A DNA stretch of 64,000 nt, taken from contig NZ_ML660061.1 in assembly GCF_007004665.1 (NCBI RefSeq), positions 1-64,000 of the forward strand, in the 5' to 3' direction. Each line of letters begins with the position of its first letter. The first letter of the stretch is position 1. Of this stretch, positions 61,357 through 64,000 are shown piece after piece. The stretch is from Denitrobaculum tricleocarpae. GTDB taxonomy: Bacteria; Pseudomonadota; Alphaproteobacteria; Kiloniellales; Kiloniellaceae. The translations under genes and the position numbers were made by a program. The notes under the pieces are model-generated. The model was given only the letters and a program-made list of their open reading frames with translations, had not been told where the DNA came from and did not search any database.

Positions 61357-62796
61357 GTGAACGTTCCAGTTTCTCTTGCGGGTACAGAATCTGCCCGTCT
61401 TCCCGAGCCTTTGAGAATCAGAGCCTTTGATGGCCTGCAGGGCAAACTCTTACTGCGTCCCTGGTACGACTGGTGCGGGGTTCGCGCTATCGTAAACTGG
61501 TATTTCCCGCTTTCGCGCGCCTGGGCGGCAGCCCTGGAGGCAGATGGCGATCTCCAGAGTTTTAATGATCAACTTGGCACCGGTTTTCAGGACTCGGGCC
61601 GGATACGCTCGGCACTGGCACGCACGGCGCAGGCGGACAAGACCTATCACGAGCGTCAAACACTCTGGGAAGAGCGGTTTTTTAGCGAGGCTGCCGTCGC
61701 CGAGGGTGAGTTGGTCAGGCTTGAAATAGAGCGGCAGTCAGCGTCAAAACACCGGATGATGCGCCGGAAGGAATTTCTGCCCTGGCGCCGGAAATTTCCA
61801 AAGCTGCACTGGGCAGTGCCTCTGAAAGACGATGTAGAGCAGCATCATGGCGAGCGGCTGGCCCATCCGGCTTCGGCTTTCGAAGTGCCCGCGTTCCCCG
61901 GGTTCGAAGTGTCCAAGGGTCTGAGCGGCGCCTGGGATGCGATGTCACCCTACCGCCAATACTGGCTTCGCTTTCCCTCACTGGCGTCGGGGGAAGAGAG
62001 CGCTGTCATGGCGAGCCCGGGCGAGAAAGGCAAAGCCTGGGCCAAGGTCTATGAGCCTGAGCAGGGTGGCGAGGGCGCACCCTGTCTGATTTTTCTCCAC
62101 GGAATCGGCATGGAGACGGACTTGTGGGGTGAACTTGCCGACCCGGTCAATGCGCTGACCAGGCAAGGATTTCGTGTCATTCGTCCTGAAGCACCCTGGC
62201 ATGCGCATCGCCGGCTGCGCGGACGCTTTGGCGGTGAACCGGCGATCGCGCAGGGGCCTCTTGGTTTCATCGAACTCTTTCATGCCTGGGTCACGGAAGT
62301 TGCGCAGTTGATCGAATGGGCGCGCAACAACGGCTCCAGTCAGGTCGCGGTCGGCGGCTTGAGCCTGGGAGCTTTGACGGCTCAACTTGTCGCGACTCAA
62401 GCGCGCAACTGGCGCCCTGAGCAACGTCCAGATCATCTGCTTCTGATTACAACCAGTGAAGATCTGCTGGATATTGCACTGCACGGCAGCATGGCAAGCC
62501 TCTTGGAGATGCCGAAACACTTCGCCGCCGCGGGGTGGGCTGAGGCCGACCTCGCCCGCTGGACGCCTTTATTGGAGCCACACGGTGATCCCGTCATGGA
62601 GGCTGCGCGCATCGTCGTTCTGCTCGGGCGGGCGGATGATCTAACGCCGGTCAGGGGCGGCGAGAGCCTCCTGCGGCGTTGGAAAGTCCCGGAAAACAAT
62701 ATCTTCAGGCCAAACCAGGGGCATTTCTCGGCTTCTCTCGGGCTCTATCGTGATAATGCGGTTTTGCAGCGGGTTGTGGCCAATATGACAGGCTGA
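61357..62796 (+). CDS. Large alpha/beta-hydrolase-fold protein of unknown function
   Basis: This protein of about 479 residues has an N-terminal region of some 250 residues without known motifs, rich in Trp, Arg and aromatic residues (LLRPWYDWCGVRAIVNWYFPLSRAW split over residues 32-58). An alpha/beta-hydrolase core follows: CLIFLHGIGME as the oxyanion strand, GGLSLGALTAQ as the nucleophile elbow, VLLGRADDLTP with the acid, and NQGHFSASLG with the catalytic His. GTG 61357 has AGGA at good distance; TTG 61303 is the alternative. It lies just before mnmA. Substrate unknown. Confidence 0.75.
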   Translation: MNVPVSLAGTESARLPEPLRIRAFDGLQGKLLLRPWYDWCGVRAIVNWYFPLSRAWAAALEADGDLQSFNDQLGTGFQDSGRIRSALARTAQADKTYHERQTLWEERFFSEAAVAEGELVRLEIERQSASKHRMMRRKEFLPWRRKFPKLHWAVPLKDDVEQHHGERLAHPASAFEVPAFPGFEVSKGLSGAWDAMSPYRQYWLRFPSLASGEESAVMASPGEKGKAWAKVYEPEQGGEGAPCLIFLHGIGMETDLWGELADPVNALTRQGFRVIRPEAPWHAHRRLRGRFGGEPAIAQGPLGFIELFHAWVTEVAQLIEWARNNGSSQVAVGGLSLGALTAQLVATQARNWRPEQRPDHLLLITTSEDLLDIALHGSMASLLEMPKHFAAAGWAEADLARWTPLLEPHGDPVMEAARIVVLLGRADDLTPVRGGESLLRRWKVPENNIFRPNQGHFSASLGLYRDNAVLQRVVANMTG

Positions 62797-62844
62797 AAGC
62801 CTCGAGCCCTGATCTCCTGTGTGATTTTTGAATGGGCTATGCCC

Positions 62845-62872
62845 TTGCTTGTTGGACGCTTTCTCCTATATT
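62845..62872 (+). promoter_or_regulatory. Promoter of mnmA, placed for a leaderless or near-leaderless transcript
   Basis: TTGCTT (62845-62850), a 16-base spacer and TATATT (62867-62872) form a fair sigma-70-type promoter. Transcription would start around 62879-62880, which is the A of the mnmA ATG. No Shine-Dalgarno lies between. Confidence 0.5.
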
Positions 62873-62879
62873 CGCGCCT

Positions 62880-64000
62880 ATGAACTCACTCGGTTTCGAT
62901 AAAGCGCCCGCGGATACCCGCGTGGTGGTCGCCATGTCAGGCGGCGTGGACAGCTCGGTTACAGCCGGTTTGCTGCACGCCGAAGGCTATGACGTGGTTG
63001 GTGTCACTCTTCAGCTTTACGACCACGGCGCCGCCATCGAACGCAAAGGCGCCTGCTGCGCGGGGCAGGATATCTACGATGCACGCAGGGTCGCGGAACG
63101 CCTTGATTTTCCGCACTATGTGCTGGACTACGAGTCCAAGTTCCGTCAGAGCGTGATGGACGACTTCGCCGACAGCTATCTGCGCGGCGACACACCGATC
63201 CCCTGCGTTCGCTGTAATCAGACCGTCAAGTTCCGGGATCTGCTGACCACTGCCCGTGATCTCGGGGCGGAAGCCCTGGCAACCGGGCACTACGTCCAGA
63301 GAGTCATGGGCGCTCATGGTGCGGAACTGCACCGGGCGGTCGATCCGAGCCGTGACCAGAGTTACTTCCTCTTTGCGACCACGGACGAACAGCTTGATTT
63401 TCTGCGCTTTCCGCTTGGCGGTATGCCGAAAACCGAGACCCGTGTTCTGGCCGAGAGGATGGGGCTGGAAGTCGCAGACAAGCCCGACAGTCAGGATATC
63501 TGCTTCGTGCCGAACGGTTCCTACGCCAGCGTGGTCGAAAAGCTGCGGCCCGGCGCCATTGAACCCGGCGAGATCGTGCACGTGGACGGGCGTGTGCTGG
63601 GCCGACACGAGGGCATCATCAAGTACACCATCGGACAACGCCGCGGCATCGGAATCGGCGGCACGGCGGAGCCTCTGTTTGTTGTGCGTCTGGAGCCCGA
63701 GGCGCACCGGGTCGTGGTCGGCCCAAAGGAGGCGCTCGCCCGAGACGTCGTGCGGATCGGCCAGGTAAATTGGCTGGGCGACCAGCCTCTGACGGCCGAG
63801 GGGATCGAGGTTCAGGTTAAGCTGCGGTCCGTTTCCGAGGCCGCGCCTGCACGCATTCAGCGCGCGGCCGACGGTGGCGCAGAGGTGCTTCTCCTTGAAC
63901 CTCAGTTTGGGATCTCGCCTGGACAGGCGGCTGTTTTCTACGACGGCCCGCGCGTTCTCGGTGGCGGCTGGATCGCCGAAACAGGCCTTAAACTCGCCGC
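62880..64000 (+). CDS. mnmA: tRNA-specific 2-thiouridylase MnmA (3' end beyond window)
   Basis: This gene stays open for 373 codons to the window edge. The product puts sulfur on U34 of tRNAs for Glu, Gln and Lys. The PP-loop is [13 protein letters not shown] near residue 20. The nucleophilic cysteine is in [12 protein letters not shown] and the partner cysteine in [12 protein letters not shown], with TGHYVQ and [14 protein letters not shown] in order. The last part reads into the C-terminal beta-barrel ([13 protein letters not shown]), so only a short end is missing. It needs sulfur from a cysteine desulfurase such as IscS, encoded nearby. Confidence 0.96.
   Translation, partial: MNSLGFDKAPADTRVVVAMSGGVDSSVTAGLLHAEGYDVVGVTLQLYDHGAAIERKGACCAGQDIYDARRVAERLDFPHYVLDYESKFRQSVMDDFADSYLRGDTPIPCVRCNQTVKFRDLLTTARDLGAEALATGHYVQRVMGAHGAELHRAVDPSRDQSYFLFATTDEQLDFLRFPLGGMPKTETRVLAERMGLEVADKPDSQDICFVPNGSYASVVEKLRPGAIEPGEIVHVDGRVLGRHEGIIKYTIGQRRGIGIGGTAEPLFVVRLEPEAHRVVVGPKEALARDVVRIGQVNWLGDQPLTAEGIEVQVKLRSVSEAAPARIQRAADGGAEVLLLEPQFGISPGQAAVFYDGPRVLGGGWIAETGLKLA

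Overview
The window looks like chromosomal DNA from a GC-rich alphaproteobacterium, most likely of the Rhodospirillales in the broad sense. This rests on gene orders I know from that class: aroQ-accB-accC-aat, rne-amiC-ponA-prfB, and cysE with an Rrf2 regulator and cysteine desulfurases. The RNase E also carries a long acidic insertion of alphaproteobacterial style. No rRNA, tRNA, prophage, insertion sequence or CRISPR array was seen. The left edge cuts xsc and the right edge cuts mnmA.

Positions 1-6232 hold a probable organosulfonate (isethionate) module: a partial sulfoacetaldehyde acetyltransferase, a GMC-type alcohol dehydrogenase, a three-gene TRAP transporter with a twin-arginine binding protein, and an IclR regulator. 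Positions 6371-15425 hold an apparent low-oxygen/stress block: two metallo-beta-lactamase-fold proteins, an FtsH with an unusual repeated tail, a phosphotransferase-kinase fusion, an L,D-transpeptidase, a small alanine-zipper lipoprotein ending in lysine, and a zinc alcohol dehydrogenase. Two exact FNR-type boxes (TTGAT-N4-ATCAA) sit in its two divergent promoter regions.

Positions 15441-33784 are mostly housekeeping: aat, accC, accB, aroQ, a DsbA-like protein, an M48 protease, a GGT-like lipoprotein that appears to lack the catalytic threonine, an aminotransferase, rne, amiC, a class A PBP and prfB with its programmed frameshift, ending in a small MBL-like protein. Positions 33785-40333 are accessory in character: a 15-bp tandem repeat, an HD-domain protein, ogt, a MarR regulator, and a 1076-residue reductive dehalogenase fused to its own flavin/2Fe-2S reductase. 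This last is the most striking gene of the window. An AT-rich spacer and a PEP-CTERM-like secreted protein follow.

Positions 40416-64000 return to core genes: an EamA transporter, a DUF455 protein, bcp, glnE, an AsmA/DUF3971 protein, tyrS, anmK and an alpha/beta hydrolase. Then comes an Fe-S/cysteine operon (cysE-iscR-two cysteine desulfurases-ferredoxin-tenA) behind a promoter with a recognisable IscR-type box. A DUF6455 protein with an FNR-like box, an orphan histidine kinase, a DUF302 protein, a large alpha/beta hydrolase and the start of mnmA close the window. All functions are inferred by reading motifs; no database search was run.
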